Shown one piece after another: positions 34,091-42,623 of a stretch of DNA of 64,000 nt (the first letter of the stretch is position 1; each line of letters starts with the position of its first letter). The DNA lies in contig NZ_CDME01000008.1 in assembly GCF_000826545.1 (NCBI RefSeq), forward strand, positions 124,001 through 188,000, read 5' to 3'. This DNA is from Kibdelosporangium sp. MJ126-NF4 (lineage in GTDB: Bacteria > Actinomycetota > Actinomycetes > Mycobacteriales > Pseudonocardiaceae). Under the pieces are notes generated by a model, which saw only the letters and a program-made list of their open reading frames with translations, ran no database searches and was not told the origin of the DNA. The position numbers and the translations under genes are program-made.

Positions 34091-34731
34091 GCACCGCGCC
34101 CGCCGACCCGTCGCACGAGACACAGCTCCCGGAGCCCGCTCCGGAAGTCGTCCCCGCGACGCCGGTGCCGCTGCTGAACATCGCCAACATCCTCACCGTC
34201 AGCAGGTTGGTCCTGGTGCCGGTGTTCCTGATCGCCCTGTTCACCGAAGGCGGCCACTCCTTCGGCTGGCGGCTGACCGCGACGATCATCTTCGCCGCGG
34301 CGTCGCTGACCGACCAGCTCGACGGCTGGCTGGCCCGCCGACACGGCCTGGTCACCGACTTCGGCAAGATCGCCGACCCGATCGCGGACAAGGCGCTGAC
34401 CGGCGCGGCCCTGTTCGGCCTGAGCATCCTCGGCGAGCTGCCGTGGTGGGTGACGATCGTGATCGCCGCCAGGGAGATCGGTGTCACGCTGCTGCGGTTC
34501 TGGGTGATCCGCTACGGCGTCATCCCGGCCAGCCGCGGCGGCAAGCTCAAGACGTTCACCCAGGTCGTCGCGATCGGCTTCTACCTCGCCCCGCTGCCGC
34601 CCGTGTTCGACATCGTCCAGTGGATCATCATGGGCGCGGCCGTCGCGCTGACCGTCGTGACCGGACTGGACTACGTGTTCCGTGCCCTGCGGCTGCGCGC
34701 CCAGGGCATCCGGGCACGGCGCGCGGCATGA
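34087..34731 (+). CDS. pgsA: CDP-diacylglycerol-glycerol-3-phosphate 3-phosphatidyltransferase
   Basis: A 214-residue membrane enzyme of the CDP-alcohol phosphatidyltransferase family. The signature D-x2-D-G-x2-A-R-x8-G-x3-D-x3-D is complete in [19 protein letters not shown] followed by KIADPIADK. About five to six hydrophobic helices surround it. It makes phosphatidylglycerol phosphate, the first step towards PG and cardiolipin. It overlaps rimO upstream and cinA downstream by 4 bp each, forming a tight operon. The N-terminal 30 residues are Pro/Glu-rich and variable. Confidence 0.93.
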   Translation: MSTAPADPSHETQLPEPAPEVVPATPVPLLNIANILTVSRLVLVPVFLIALFTEGGHSFGWRLTATIIFAAASLTDQLDGWLARRHGLVTDFGKIADPIADKALTGAALFGLSILGELPWWVTIVIAAREIGVTLLRFWVIRYGVIPASRGGKLKTFTQVVAIGFYLAPLPPVFDIVQWIIMGAAVALTVVTGLDYVFRALRLRAQGIRARRAA

Positions 34732-35231
34732 ACCCACTGCTGACCGCGGTCGGCGTGTCGGCGGACAAGCTCGCCGGACTGATCCAGGACATGCGGGTGC
34801 GCGGGGAGACGGTCGCCACGGCCGAGTCCCTCACCGCCGGGCTCGTCTCGGCTGTGCTCACCGCCGTGCCGGGCGCCAGCGCCGTGGTGCGGGGCGGCTT
34901 CGTCGTCTACGCCACCGACCTCAAGTGGGGACTGGCCGGAGTCGACCCGGACCTGCTCTCGGCCCGTGGCGCGGTCGACACCGAAGTCGCCGCCCAACTG
35001 GCCACCGGCGCACGGGAGCGCTGCGCGGCCACGTGGGGCCTCGGGCTGACCGGGGTGGCCGGTCCCGACCCGCAGGACGGCGTCGCTCCGGGTACCGTCC
35101 ATGTGGGTATCGCCGGTCCGGCAGGCGTGGACGTGTCAACGATCACGGTCGCCGGTGACCGGCATGAAGTGCGCGCCGCGGGCGTTCGCGCCGCCGTTGA
35201 CCTGCTGACTGGTCGGACGGCGGCACCCTGA
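34728..35231 (+). CDS. cinA: CinA family protein (NMN amidohydrolase domain only)
   Basis: A 167-residue protein equal to the C-terminal CinA/PncC domain: [59 protein letters not shown]. This domain deamidates nicotinamide mononucleotide in other bacteria. The N-terminal MoaB-like domain of long CinA proteins is absent, which is usual in actinobacteria. ATG overlaps the pgsA stop. It ends shortly before the clgR promoter region. Confidence 0.9.
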   Translation: MNPLLTAVGVSADKLAGLIQDMRVRGETVATAESLTAGLVSAVLTAVPGASAVVRGGFVVYATDLKWGLAGVDPDLLSARGAVDTEVAAQLATGARERCAATWGLGLTGVAGPDPQDGVAPGTVHVGIAGPAGVDVSTITVAGDRHEVRAAGVRAAVDLLTGRTAAP

Positions 35232-35258
35232 CGGGGGAACAACCGGCCACGCTCAGTC

Positions 35259-35275
35259 GTTCGCCCTTGGCGTAC
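35259..35275. promoter_or_regulatory. Candidate ClgR operator
   Basis: GTTCGCCCTTGGCGTAC has the arms GTTCGC and GCGTAC around 5 bp, matching the TCGC-N5-GCG form reported for ClgR sites. It lies 79 bp upstream of the clgR ATG, so clgR is probably self-activated. Assignment rests on resemblance and position. Confidence 0.5.
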
Positions 35276-35353
35276 GGCGGGTCAAGTCGCTGCGTGATGT
35301 CGTACAAGCTCGGTAACGTTGTCGGCACGGGCCCGCCGGTGAAGGGAGGCGCG

Positions 35354-35869
35354 ATGAGTGTGCTGTTGCGTGAGGCGATCGGTGACCGTCTCCGTCATGC
35401 CCGCACGATCCAGCGCCGCACGCTGCGCGAGGTCTCCAGGACCGCGCGGGTCAGCCTCGGGTATCTCTCCGAGGTGGAGCGTGGGCAGAAGGAGGCGTCC
35501 AGCGAGCTGCTGGCCGCGATCTGTGACGCGCTCGAGCTTCCGATGCCGGAGCTGCTCTACAACGTCGCCAACGACATGAGCGGTATCGACCCGGAGAAGC
35601 TGCTCGAATCGGCACGGCAGTCCGAACAGCCCGCCCAGCAGACCCCGGCGCCGACAGGCGCGGGCAGTGGCGAGGCGAGCATGTCGGCCAGCATGGCCGG
35701 TACCGGACTCGACGGTGGATCGCTGGGTGTGCCGGACGAACTTCTCGGTGCGGGCGACATCGGGTTGGACACTGTGGTCGGCGACACGTTGTCGGATCTG
35801 CGGATCCAGCCCGCGTTGTCGCACCGGATCGGTCCCGACATCGCCAGGGCGAGCGTTTTCGCTGCTTGA
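35354..35869 (+). CDS. clgR: ClgR-type transcriptional regulator
   Basis: A 171-residue XRE regulator. The helix-turn-helix ([21 protein letters not shown] then [20 protein letters not shown]) is the ClgR signature. In actinobacteria ClgR activates clp protease genes and the psp system under envelope or protein stress. The C terminus ends in VFAA; ClgR of Streptomyces is destroyed by ClpP through a terminal Ala-Ala, so this tail is a likely degron. ATG follows GGGAGG. The middle (residues 85-120) is Gln/Pro/Ala-rich and disordered. It is separated from pspA by a terminator. Confidence 0.92.
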   Translation: MSVLLREAIGDRLRHARTIQRRTLREVSRTARVSLGYLSEVERGQKEASSELLAAICDALELPMPELLYNVANDMSGIDPEKLLESARQSEQPAQQTPAPTGAGSGEASMSASMAGTGLDGGSLGVPDELLGAGDIGLDTVVGDTLSDLRIQPALSHRIGPDIARASVFAA

Positions 35870-35882
35870 CAGACAGTCGTCA

Positions 35883-35924
35883 CTCCGGCCGGGCTCATCA
35901 GAGAGCCCGGCCGGAGCCGTTTTT
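35883..35924 (+). terminator. Intrinsic terminator after clgR
   Basis: Perfect 14 bp stem CTCCGGCCGGGCTC / GAGCCCGGCCGGAG with loop ATCAGA, then CCG and five T. It lies 14 bp after the clgR stop and would uncouple clgR from pspA. Confidence 0.92.
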
Positions 35925-36045
35925 CGTGCCGAAGGTCTCAAGCTGGTCAAGCCGGTGTGCCGGGGCTGACCCGTGGTGAATGATCGGGGCGATCCCTGAT
36001 TTACCCCTGGGCCCGGTGGAACGACAATCGCGCACCTGACACGAT

Positions 36046-36072
36046 GGAACCTGGACAGGTACCCGGGTCGTT
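36046..36072 (+). promoter_or_regulatory. SigE-like ECF promoter before pspA
   Basis: GGAACC (36046-36051) and CGTT (36069-36072) separated by 17 bp match the -35 and -10 elements of mycobacterial SigE-type promoters. It lies 43 bp before the pspA ATG, leaving a leader of about 35 nt. Confidence 0.5.
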
Positions 36073-36114
36073 GCCTGTGGGCAGCCGTAGTACGCAAGAA
36101 GGCAGGCGGAGGAG

Positions 36115-36957
36115 ATGGCCAACCCTTTTGTGAAGTTCTGGAAGTATCTCATGGCGTCGTTCTCGTCCAAGATTGACGAGCACGCCGACCCGAAGGTACA
36201 GATCCAGCAGGCCATCGAGGAGGCGCAGCGCCAGCACCAGGCCCTCTCGCAGCAGGCCGCCGCTGTGATCGGCAACCAGCGCCAGCTGGAGATGAAGCTC
36301 AACCGCCAGCTCGGTGAGGTGGAGAAGCTGCAGGCCTCGGCCCGGCAGGCGCTCGTGCTCGCCGACGAGGCGCGCGGCAAGGGCGACGACGCCAAGGCGA
36401 CGCAGTTCGAGAACGCCGCGTCGTCGTTCGCCACCCAGCTCGTCACGGCTGAGCAGGGCATCGAGGACCTCAAGACGCTGCACGACCAGTCGCTGCAGGC
36501 CGCGGCGCAGGCCAAGCAGGCGGTCGAGCGCAACGCGATGGTCCTGCAGCAGAAGCTCGCCGAGCGCACCAAGCTGCTCAGCCAGCTCGAGCAGGCCAAG
36601 ATGCAGGAGCAGGTCTCCAAGTCGCTCAACCAGATGAGCGAGCTGGCCGCGCCCGGCAACACGCCGTCGCTCGAAGAGGTCCGCGACAAGATCGAGAAGC
36701 GGTACTCCACCGCCCTCGGCTCGGCCGAGCTGGCACAGAACTCGGTGCAGGGCCGGATGATGGAGGTCCAGGCCTCGACGACGGAGATGGCGGGCCAGTC
36801 GCGGCTCGAGCAGATCCGCGCGTCGATGGCCGGTGGCGGCGCCGCCAAGCAGGTGGGCGGCGGTCAGGCGGCCGCGGCGAACCCGGCGGCCAACATCCAG
36901 GCCGAGATCCAGCAGCGCGTGGCGCAGGAGCAGCGGGCGAATCCTCAGGGCAACTGA
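36115..36957 (+). CDS. pspA: PspA/IM30 family membrane-stress protein
   Basis: A 280-residue PspA homolog (mycobacterial 35 kDa antigen, Rv2744c type). The start [20 protein letters not shown] is an amphipathic helix for membrane binding; residues 25-225 are a long alpha-helical coiled coil ([20 protein letters not shown] and following); the tail is Gly/Ala/Gln-rich. It coats and repairs damaged membrane and in mycobacteria is controlled by ClgR and SigE. GGAGG stands before ATG. The pspM gene follows by 21 bp. Confidence 0.92.
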   Translation: MANPFVKFWKYLMASFSSKIDEHADPKVQIQQAIEEAQRQHQALSQQAAAVIGNQRQLEMKLNRQLGEVEKLQASARQALVLADEARGKGDDAKATQFENAASSFATQLVTAEQGIEDLKTLHDQSLQAAAQAKQAVERNAMVLQQKLAERTKLLSQLEQAKMQEQVSKSLNQMSELAAPGNTPSLEEVRDKIEKRYSTALGSAELAQNSVQGRMMEVQASTTEMAGQSRLEQIRASMAGGGAAKQVGGGQAAAANPAANIQAEIQQRVAQEQRANPQGN

Positions 36958-36978
36958 AAATCGACAAGGATGTGACCG

Positions 36979-37764
36979 GTGGACAGGCCGCGTAAAGGCG
37001 ATTTCCTCGAACTTCGCCAGTTGGTGGAAAAGCAGTTGCGCGGCCCGGTCGTCGATCAGGTGCGGTCCCAGCTGAGCCGTTGGTCGGATCCGGCGGCGAA
37101 GCTGGAACGCCGCAAGAAACGCACGGCCGCCGCGATGTGGTTCTTCATCTTCCTCGCGCTGCTGCTCGGCGTGGTGGGCGCGGTGATCGTCACCGGCACA
37201 GCGGCCACGGCCGTACTGTCGGGCGCCGTGGCCGGTGTGTTCGCGCTCGGCTCGCTGGCGCTGGGCGCACGGTCTGGTGTCCGGCTCCGCCGTCTCAACA
37301 GGGCACCGCTTCCCACCGCCACCCCGTCGCTGCCTCCGGCCAGGTCAGCGGCTCGGGAGCCGATGGAGCGCCTGGGCGACGCGGAGCGCGTACTGGCCGA
37401 CCTGTTACGCCAGCTCAGCTCGCCACGCAGCGCGGTCCCCGCCGACTCGGTCGACGAAGCCCGCAGGACGGGCGCGGAGGCCGCGGCCGCACTGCGCGAA
37501 GTGGCGGCGGAGCTCCAGGCCGTCGAACGTGCGCGTGACATGGCACCGGCCGCGGACCAGGCGGCTCTGGCCGACGGTGTCCGGCGGCTGCGGGAACAAC
37601 TCGACGAAGGCCTTGAGGGCTACGGCACGCTCATCGCGGCGGCCGGTCGTCTCGTCGCCGCCAGCTCCTCCGGAGGGCCGGACAACAACGCCCTCACCGA
37701 CGCCACCGACCGCCTGCACGGCCTCGCGGTCGCCCTGCGCGAAATCTTCCCCGACCGCCGCTAG
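36979..37764 (+). CDS. pspM: Phage-shock membrane protein PspM
   Basis: A 261-residue protein with two adjacent membrane helices (about residues 51-72, AAMWFFIFLALLLGVVGAVIV, and 78-97) between a basic N-terminal segment and a helical C-terminal domain. It occupies the place of Rv2743c (PspM), which in mycobacteria recruits or sequesters PspA at the membrane. GTG start behind AAGGATGTGA. The mycobacterial third partner, PspN (Rv2742c), is not present downstream; instead a repeat array and a permease follow. Confidence 0.85.
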   Translation: MDRPRKGDFLELRQLVEKQLRGPVVDQVRSQLSRWSDPAAKLERRKKRTAAAMWFFIFLALLLGVVGAVIVTGTAATAVLSGAVAGVFALGSLALGARSGVRLRRLNRAPLPTATPSLPPARSAAREPMERLGDAERVLADLLRQLSSPRSAVPADSVDEARRTGAEAAAALREVAAELQAVERARDMAPAADQAALADGVRRLREQLDEGLEGYGTLIAAAGRLVAASSSGGPDNNALTDATDRLHGLAVALREIFPDRR

Positions 37765-37777
37765 CGCAAGCCCAACG

Positions 37778-37859
37778 CAACCAAGGTGGCCTTCGGTGCG
37801 TTTCGCGCAACCAATGTGGCCTTTGGTGCGTGCGGTGCAACGAAGGTGGCCTTTGGTGC
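37778..37859. repeat. 30 bp-period intergenic tandem repeat, three copies (locus 2)
   Basis: Units start at 37778, 37808 and 37838. The cores differ from locus 1 by one or two bases each (for example ACCAATGTGGCCTTTGGT and ACGAAGGTGGCCTTTGGT), and the 8 bp links differ, yet the 30 bp period is exact. Located between pspM and the permease gene, both on the plus strand. The rest of 37765-38028 shows no gene. Confidence 0.85.
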
Positions 37860-38028
37860 GTGGGCTGAGGTGAGGGTTGATCACTCTGCGTGGTTTCGTT
37901 ACTCCCTGGTGGCATGATTGCGCCAGGCCCTTAGGACAAACGTGTGATAACGGGAGCGTCACGTAGCCTCTTCAGCTACCTGACGTGGCAGTATTCCCCG
38001 CAAGGTTCAGCGGGGAAGGGACTCGACA

Positions 38029-39303
38029 GTGATGTTGTGGTCCGTACACGGCGATGGACGCCGGGTACGAGACGGTGAGCTGGTCGGTGCCCGCGAGCGC
38101 CTCAGCTGGCCGGTCATGGCAGGTTTTGGCGCGCAGCATTTCGTCGCCATGGTCAGCGCCACGATCTTCGTGCCCGCCGCGGTCGGCCTGCCGCCGACGA
38201 CCACGCTGCTGTTCTCCGGAATCGGAACCATTCTCTTCCTGGTCGTCACCCGCAACCGGGTGCCGGGCTACCTCGGCTCGTCCGTCGCGTTCATGGCTCC
38301 CCTCGCCGCCGCGAAGCAGCACGGGATCGCCGCGCAACTGGGCGCGGTCGTCGTCGCGGGCGGCATCCTGATCGTGTTCGGGATCGCGGTGAAGGCCCTG
38401 GGTGTCCGCCTGCTCGAATCCGTGCTGCCACCGGTGGTGACCGGTGGGCTCGTGTTGCTGATCGGGCTGAGCATGGCGCCGTACGCGGCCGATCCGTTCC
38501 AGGCCCAGCCGGGGATCGGCGCGATCACCATCGGCGTCATCCTGCTGTGCCTGGTGCTCTCGCGCGGGTTGCTCGCCAGGATGGCCGTGCTGGTCGGCGT
38601 CGGTGTCGGCTGGCTTGTCGCGATCGCGACCGGGCGGATCGAGTCGAAGAAGATCGACGCGCTGATCGACGCGCCGTGGTTCGGTGCGCCCGAGTTCCAC
38701 GCGCCCGAGCTGCTGCCGTCGGTGATGGTGCTGTCCGTGCCGGTTGTCCTGGTCCTGGTGGCCGAGGTGGTCGCGCACGTCAAGGCGGTCGCGAACAGCA
38801 GTGGCCATGACCTGGATCCCAGCATCGGTGACGCGCTGATCGCCAACGGCATCTCCACCGCGCTGGCGGGCGCGGCCGGGGGCACCGGGACGACGGCCTA
38901 TCCGGCGAACACCGGCCTGATGATCGGGACACGGGTGCTCTCGACGGCGGCGTGCGCGCTGGCCGCGGTGTGCGCGGTGGTGCTGGCGTTCGTCCCGAAG
39001 GTCACCGCGCTGGTCGACACCATGCCGCCCGGTGTGGTCGGCGGCCTCGGGATCGGGCTGTTCGGCCTGCTCGGCATGGTGGGTGTGCGGATCTGGGCGC
39101 AGAGCAAGGTCGACCTGACCAACCCGGTGACGATCATGATCGCGGGTGCCGCGCTGCTCGCCGGAGTCGGCGACCTGACCATTTCGATCTGGGGACTGGA
39201 GCTGCACGGCGTCGCGTGGGGCTCGGTCGTGATCGTGGTGCTCTATCCCGTAGTACGGCGGCTGAGGGCACGGCGGGACAACCGAGGACCGAAGTTCACC
39301 TGA
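38029..39303 (+). CDS. NCS2 family nucleobase permease (uracil/xanthine type)
   Basis: A 424-residue permease with about 12-14 hydrophobic helices. Family marks are AGFGAQHFVAMVSATIFVP in helix 1, VPGYLGSSVAFMAP, and the glutamate-bearing helix VLVAEVVAHVKAVAN, followed by GGTGTTAYPANTGLM, the substrate-binding repeat. It would take up a nucleobase by proton symport. Start codon is the GTG at 38029 or the adjacent ATG at 38032, both behind AAGGGA. A pyrimidine substrate would fit the neighbouring pyrD, but that is inference. Confidence 0.88.
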   Translation: MMLWSVHGDGRRVRDGELVGARERLSWPVMAGFGAQHFVAMVSATIFVPAAVGLPPTTTLLFSGIGTILFLVVTRNRVPGYLGSSVAFMAPLAAAKQHGIAAQLGAVVVAGGILIVFGIAVKALGVRLLESVLPPVVTGGLVLLIGLSMAPYAADPFQAQPGIGAITIGVILLCLVLSRGLLARMAVLVGVGVGWLVAIATGRIESKKIDALIDAPWFGAPEFHAPELLPSVMVLSVPVVLVLVAEVVAHVKAVANSSGHDLDPSIGDALIANGISTALAGAAGGTGTTAYPANTGLMIGTRVLSTAACALAAVCAVVLAFVPKVTALVDTMPPGVVGGLGIGLFGLLGMVGVRIWAQSKVDLTNPVTIMIAGAALLAGVGDLTISIWGLELHGVAWGSVVIVVLYPVVRRLRARRDNRGPKFT

Positions 39304-39348
39304 TCAGGTGATCCGTCGGCCGAATGGCTGGCGAAGCTCCACGTACGG

Positions 39349-40377
39349 TCACCTGCGTGTGGCGCTGATCCGCCGCACGAGCCCGGGGCCACGGTAGATG
39401 AACCCGGTGTAGAGCTGGACCAGGCTGGCGCCCGCGTCGAACATGCGTGTCGCGTCGTCGGTGTCAAGAATTCCGCCGACCCCGATGATCGGCAGTTGGC
39501 CACCGGTCTGCTTGGACACGAACGCCACCACGTCACGCGCCCGCGCGGTCAACGGCCGTCCGCTGAGCCCGCCCGCCTCACCGGCCAGGTGCTGGTCCGC
39601 AGGCGCCAGGCCGTCCCGGCCCAGCGTGGTGTTGGTCGCGATCACACCGCTGATGTCGTGTTCGTCGCAGACCTCCAGTACCTCCGCGATCGCCTCGTCG
39701 GTCAGGTCGGGCGCGATCTTCACGAGCAGCGGCCTCGGCGTTGACCGGTCCCGCTCGGCCAAGGCCTTGCATTCCAACGTCAACTCGGCCAGCAGCTCGC
39801 TGAGCGCGGTCCGGTCCTGCAGCCCGCGAAGCCCGGGGGTGTTGGGGGAGCTGACGTTCACAGCGAAGTAGTCGCCGTGCGGGTACAGCGCGCGCAACGC
39901 GGTCCGGTAGTCGTCGACGGCCTTGTCGACCGGGACGACCTTCGACTTGCCGATGCTGATTCCCAGCGGCACCTTGGGCCTGCGGCCACTCGACAACCGG
40001 CCCGCAAGCGCCTCGGCGCCCGCGTTGTTGAAGCCCATCCGGTTGATGATGGCCTCGCTGTCGACCAGCCGGAACAGCCTCGGCGTGGGATTGCCCGGCT
40101 GTGCGATCGCGGTCACCGTGCCGACCTCCACGAACCCGAACCCCAACGCGGGCCAGGCATGCAGCGCGGTGCCGTCCTTGTCCATCCCGGCCGCCAGACC
40201 GACAGGATTGGGAAACCGCACCCCGAACACCGTCACAGGCGCGTCGACGTTCAGCACCCGCCGCAACGGCCCGATCAACGGCGCCGCCTTGGCCAGGATC
40301 GAGGTGGTCCGGTGGTGCGCGACCTCGGCGTCCCCACCGCCGAACCGGAAAAGAGCCCGTCGAATCAGCTTGTACAC
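39349..40377 (-). CDS. pyrD: Dihydroorotate dehydrogenase (quinone), class 2
   Basis: A 342-residue enzyme oxidising dihydroorotate to orotate in pyrimidine synthesis. Visible are the amphipathic membrane-binding N terminus ([12 protein letters not shown]), [15 protein letters not shown], the FMN/substrate loops [14 protein letters not shown] and [14 protein letters not shown] (with the class 2 catalytic serine), [20 protein letters not shown] and [11 protein letters not shown]. The GTG at 40377 is chosen because family members begin at this Y-K-L-x-R-R segment; a longer upstream extension is low-complexity and overlaps repeat DNA. Convergent with the permease gene. Confidence 0.93.
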   Translation of the reverse strand: MYKLIRRALFRFGGGDAEVAHHRTTSILAKAAPLIGPLRRVLNVDAPVTVFGVRFPNPVGLAAGMDKDGTALHAWPALGFGFVEVGTVTAIAQPGNPTPRLFRLVDSEAIINRMGFNNAGAEALAGRLSSGRRPKVPLGISIGKSKVVPVDKAVDDYRTALRALYPHGDYFAVNVSSPNTPGLRGLQDRTALSELLAELTLECKALAERDRSTPRPLLVKIAPDLTDEAIAEVLEVCDEHDISGVIATNTTLGRDGLAPADQHLAGEAGGLSGRPLTARARDVVAFVSKQTGGQLPIIGVGGILDTDDATRMFDAGASLVQLYTGFIYRGPGLVRRISATRR

Positions 40378-40623
40378 GCCTACATGCTGCCCTGCCGATC
40401 CTGACTCCTGGACATGCCCCCACCCAACCCAGGGCACGTCAAAGGCGGGAAGTCGGGAAATCGGGAGTGTGAGTGGAGGCGCGGGTTGCGGCTGAGGACG
40501 GCCGCCGCGCGTAAGAGCGCAGGGATGTGCGCAGGGACATGCTGGCTGCGCGCGAGCGGACGGGTGCGCGCAGGGGTGCACGGCCTGCGCGCGAATGCGC
40601 AGGGGTGTGGTTCGTGGGGTGTC

Positions 40624-40753
40624 CCTCCCGTATGGCCTGGGCGCAGCCATACCACGGCGTGTCGGGAGGTCGGCCTACGCAAACCAACCCACAGCGCAGG
40701 CGATACCGACCTCCCGGCACGTCGTGGTTTCCTTTGGCAGGACATACGGGAGG
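40624..40753. repeat. Long palindromic repeat element, copy A
   Basis: A 130 bp imperfect palindrome bounded by CCTCCCGTAT and ATACGGGAGG. Inner arms 40652-40673 and 40706-40727 are complementary at 20 of 22 positions. The whole unit is repeated in inverted orientation at 41243-41374. Confidence 0.85.
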
Positions 40754-40996
40754 GGCGCCCCGCGCCCCCACTAGACCCAGGAAGCCGCGTGGGTTAAGCG
40801 AACCGGCTGGGCGAACAGAGTTGTTTGTGTCCCCCTCTTGGAGGCCTGCCCGCCGGCGAGGCATCTGTGTCTTTCTCTTTCCCCCGGTGACACGCGACCG
40901 ACTGGCCAACTGTGACCGAAACCTGGCTCCATGCCCCATAAGACAGTCCCCCACCCAACCCGGGGGCGTCCCTGCTCCAGTCTACCGGCAGTAACC

Positions 40997-41036
40997 CCTG
41001 GTCAACGGGCTACCGGCGAGTTGTGGACAACGGGAT
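40997..41036. repeat. 40 bp direct repeat, copy 1
   Basis: Begins CCTGGTCAACGGGCTACCGG and contains GCGAGTTGTGGACAAC. The second copy is at 41466-41505 with about six differences; the pair brackets palindrome copy B. Confidence 0.75.
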
Positions 41037-41242
41037 TCGCCGATGATCCCTTCGCCTCAGGGACGAGCCTGTGATGCCCGGTGTGTCGGGCTTGTTCCCG
41101 ACGCTCGAGTTGGCTTGTGGCTTGAACTGCGTGTCCTCGCCGGACGGCAGGCCTCCGAGAGGGAACCAACACGTGGTCTGTCCACCCGGTTGGCTCTGCT
41201 CACGTGATTTCCTGTGCCTGGAAAAAGAGGCGTGGTCGGTTT

Positions 41243-41374
41243 CCTCCCGTATGTCCTGCCGGAGGAAACCACGGCGTGCCGGGAGGTCGGTACCGCCTCA
41301 CGCTGCGCACGCCAGAAACGTAGGCCGACCTCCCGACACGCCGTGGTATGGCTTCGCCCAGGCCATACGGGAGG
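41243..41374. repeat. Long palindromic repeat element, copy B (inverted)
   Basis: A 132 bp unit with the same CCTCCCGTAT / ATACGGGAGG ends. Its sequence matches the reverse complement of copy A closely outside a variable central 30 bp. The similarity continues outside the unit (CCAACCACGAACCCCACCC on the right side resembles the left flank of copy A in inversion). Confidence 0.85.
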
Positions 41375-41465
41375 AAACCAACCACGAACCCCACCCATGC
41401 GCTATGCGCGCAAGGCCGCTTACGTGCGGCCGCTTACGCGCTTGCCCGCTTACGCGGCAATTTGT

Positions 41466-41505
41466 CCTGGTCAAAGGGTTACCGGCGAGTTGTGGGCAAC
41501 CGGAT
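41466..41505. repeat. 40 bp direct repeat, copy 2
   Basis: Begins CCTGGTCAAAGGGTTACCGG and contains GCGAGTTGTGGGCAAC; partner of the copy at 40997-41036. Confidence 0.75.
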
Positions 41506-41549
41506 CGCGGAGGGGCTCACCCGTGTGGGATGGGCGGGTTCCGGGCATT

Positions 41550-41625
41550 AAAAAACCCTCGGGGTGACTCCTCGTGCATGAGCACGAGGTCCGGGATTGG
41601 ACGAACTTCCCAGAAACCCCGAGGG
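41550..41625 (-). terminator. Branched terminator downstream of nei2
   Basis: Read on the minus strand, outer arms 41616-41625 and 41556-41565 pair over 10 bp, enclosing an independent hairpin CCTCGTGC-ATGA-GCACGAGG (41570-41589), and are followed by six T (A at 41550-41555 on the plus strand). An A/T hexamer is rare in this GC-rich DNA. It lies about 210 bp behind the nei2 stop. The branched shape could also be a small structured RNA ending in a terminator. Confidence 0.7.
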
Positions 41626-41831
41626 CCGGTGGCTGCTTTGGATTCGCCGACCTACGCCCGCGTCAACGGCGCTGGAGGACCAGCGTCTGCCGTGTTCGGC
41701 GGCCGGCTTGAGCCAGATGGTGGTCCTTAGCGGACAGCCACCTCACGTGTCCTGTTGGTATACAACTTTGGACCACCTCCTCTCTCGTGTACATCCAACT
41801 TATGCCGAGTCGGAGGCGGGCGCCAACGTTT

Positions 41832-42623
41832 TTACGTTCGCCGTTGGCAGACCGGGCAGTACCAGGTTCTGCGCACGTCCAGCCCGCTGCCCTGGTCGGC
41901 CACGCGGATCCGGCCGCCGCATTTCAGGCACCCCCGGCGGGTCTGCTCGTACACCCACAGCTCGCGTCCGCGCACAGTGGACCCTGTGGTGGTCCGTCGC
42001 GGGTTCAGGGCGTTGCGCCGCAGCAGATCCCGGCTCAGGGTCACCGCGCGTGCCAGGTCTACTTCGGACACCGGGGTCCACGGCGACACGCCGAGCATGA
42101 AGCAGATCTCCGCCTTGTAGAGGTTTCCGACCCCGGCCATGACCCGCTGGTCGAGCAGGGCCAGTCCGATCTCGCGGTCCGGGACGGCGGCGAGCGCGCG
42201 CCTGGCCCGTTCCGCGTGCTCGTCCGTCCACGATGGATCGAGCAGGTCCGGTCCAAGGTGGCCGACGAGCCGGGATTCCTTGTCGGTGGCCAGGAGTTCC
42301 ATGTCGTGCAGGCGCACGCCGACCGCCTCGGCCGTCGGGTGCGCCAGGACGGCCCGCACCTGGTGGGCGGGCACGCGCCAGCGCGCGCCTGGGCGGTGGA
42401 CGTGCCAGGCACCGTCCATCCGGAGGTGATTGTGGAGGCTCAGGCCGTTGTCGAACCGCACGAAGATGTGCTTGCCGACCGTCCGCACGCCGTCCACGGT
42501 TCGTCCGGCCAGGTCCGTCGTCGACAGTCGAGGGTGACGTAGCTCACCTCGCGTCAGCGTGTGCCCGGCCAGTGCCTGCCGCAGCCTGTGGCCGGTTTGG
42601 AGGACCGTGTCGCCCTCAGGCAT
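41832..42623 (-). CDS. nei2: Fpg/Nei family DNA glycosylase (Nei2)
   Basis: A 263-residue base-excision glycosylase/AP lyase. The start MPEGDTVLQTG provides the catalytic N-terminal proline and glutamate. Further blocks are GKHIFVRFDNGLSLHNHLRMDG, the helix-two-turn-helix LLDQRVMAGVGNLYKAEICF and the C-terminal zinc finger CLKCGG...WYCPVCQ. The pattern agrees with mycobacterial Nei2 (Rv3297), which removes oxidised pyrimidines. It overlaps the end of the parA-like gene by 8 bp. Confidence 0.92.
   Translation of the reverse strand: MPEGDTVLQTGHRLRQALAGHTLTRGELRHPRLSTTDLAGRTVDGVRTVGKHIFVRFDNGLSLHNHLRMDGAWHVHRPGARWRVPAHQVRAVLAHPTAEAVGVRLHDMELLATDKESRLVGHLGPDLLDPSWTDEHAERARRALAAVPDREIGLALLDQRVMAGVGNLYKAEICFMLGVSPWTPVSEVDLARAVTLSRDLLRRNALNPRRTTTGSTVRGRELWVYEQTRRGCLKCGGRIRVADQGSGLDVRRTWYCPVCQRRT

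Larger units (their letters stand above)
40378..41831. other. Repeat-rich non-coding region between pyrD and nei2
   Basis: About 1.45 kb without a supportable gene. It holds GCGCAGGG-type short repeats (about 40505-40610), two inverted copies of a 130 bp palindrome, a 40 bp direct repeat, CGCTTACG-type short repeats (about 41408-41455), the minus-strand terminator at 41550-41625 and a further inverted repeat of GGTGGTCC / GGACCACC around 41720-41778. Open frames across it lie inside the palindromes and lack ribosome sites. It looks like an assembly of dispersed repeat elements. Confidence 0.7.

Noticed and set aside
40414..41730. Several open frames of 100-220 codons between pyrD and nei2
   Set aside because: They run through the palindromes on both strands, lack ribosome sites and -10 boxes, and encode mutually similar low-complexity peptides only because the DNA is repeated.
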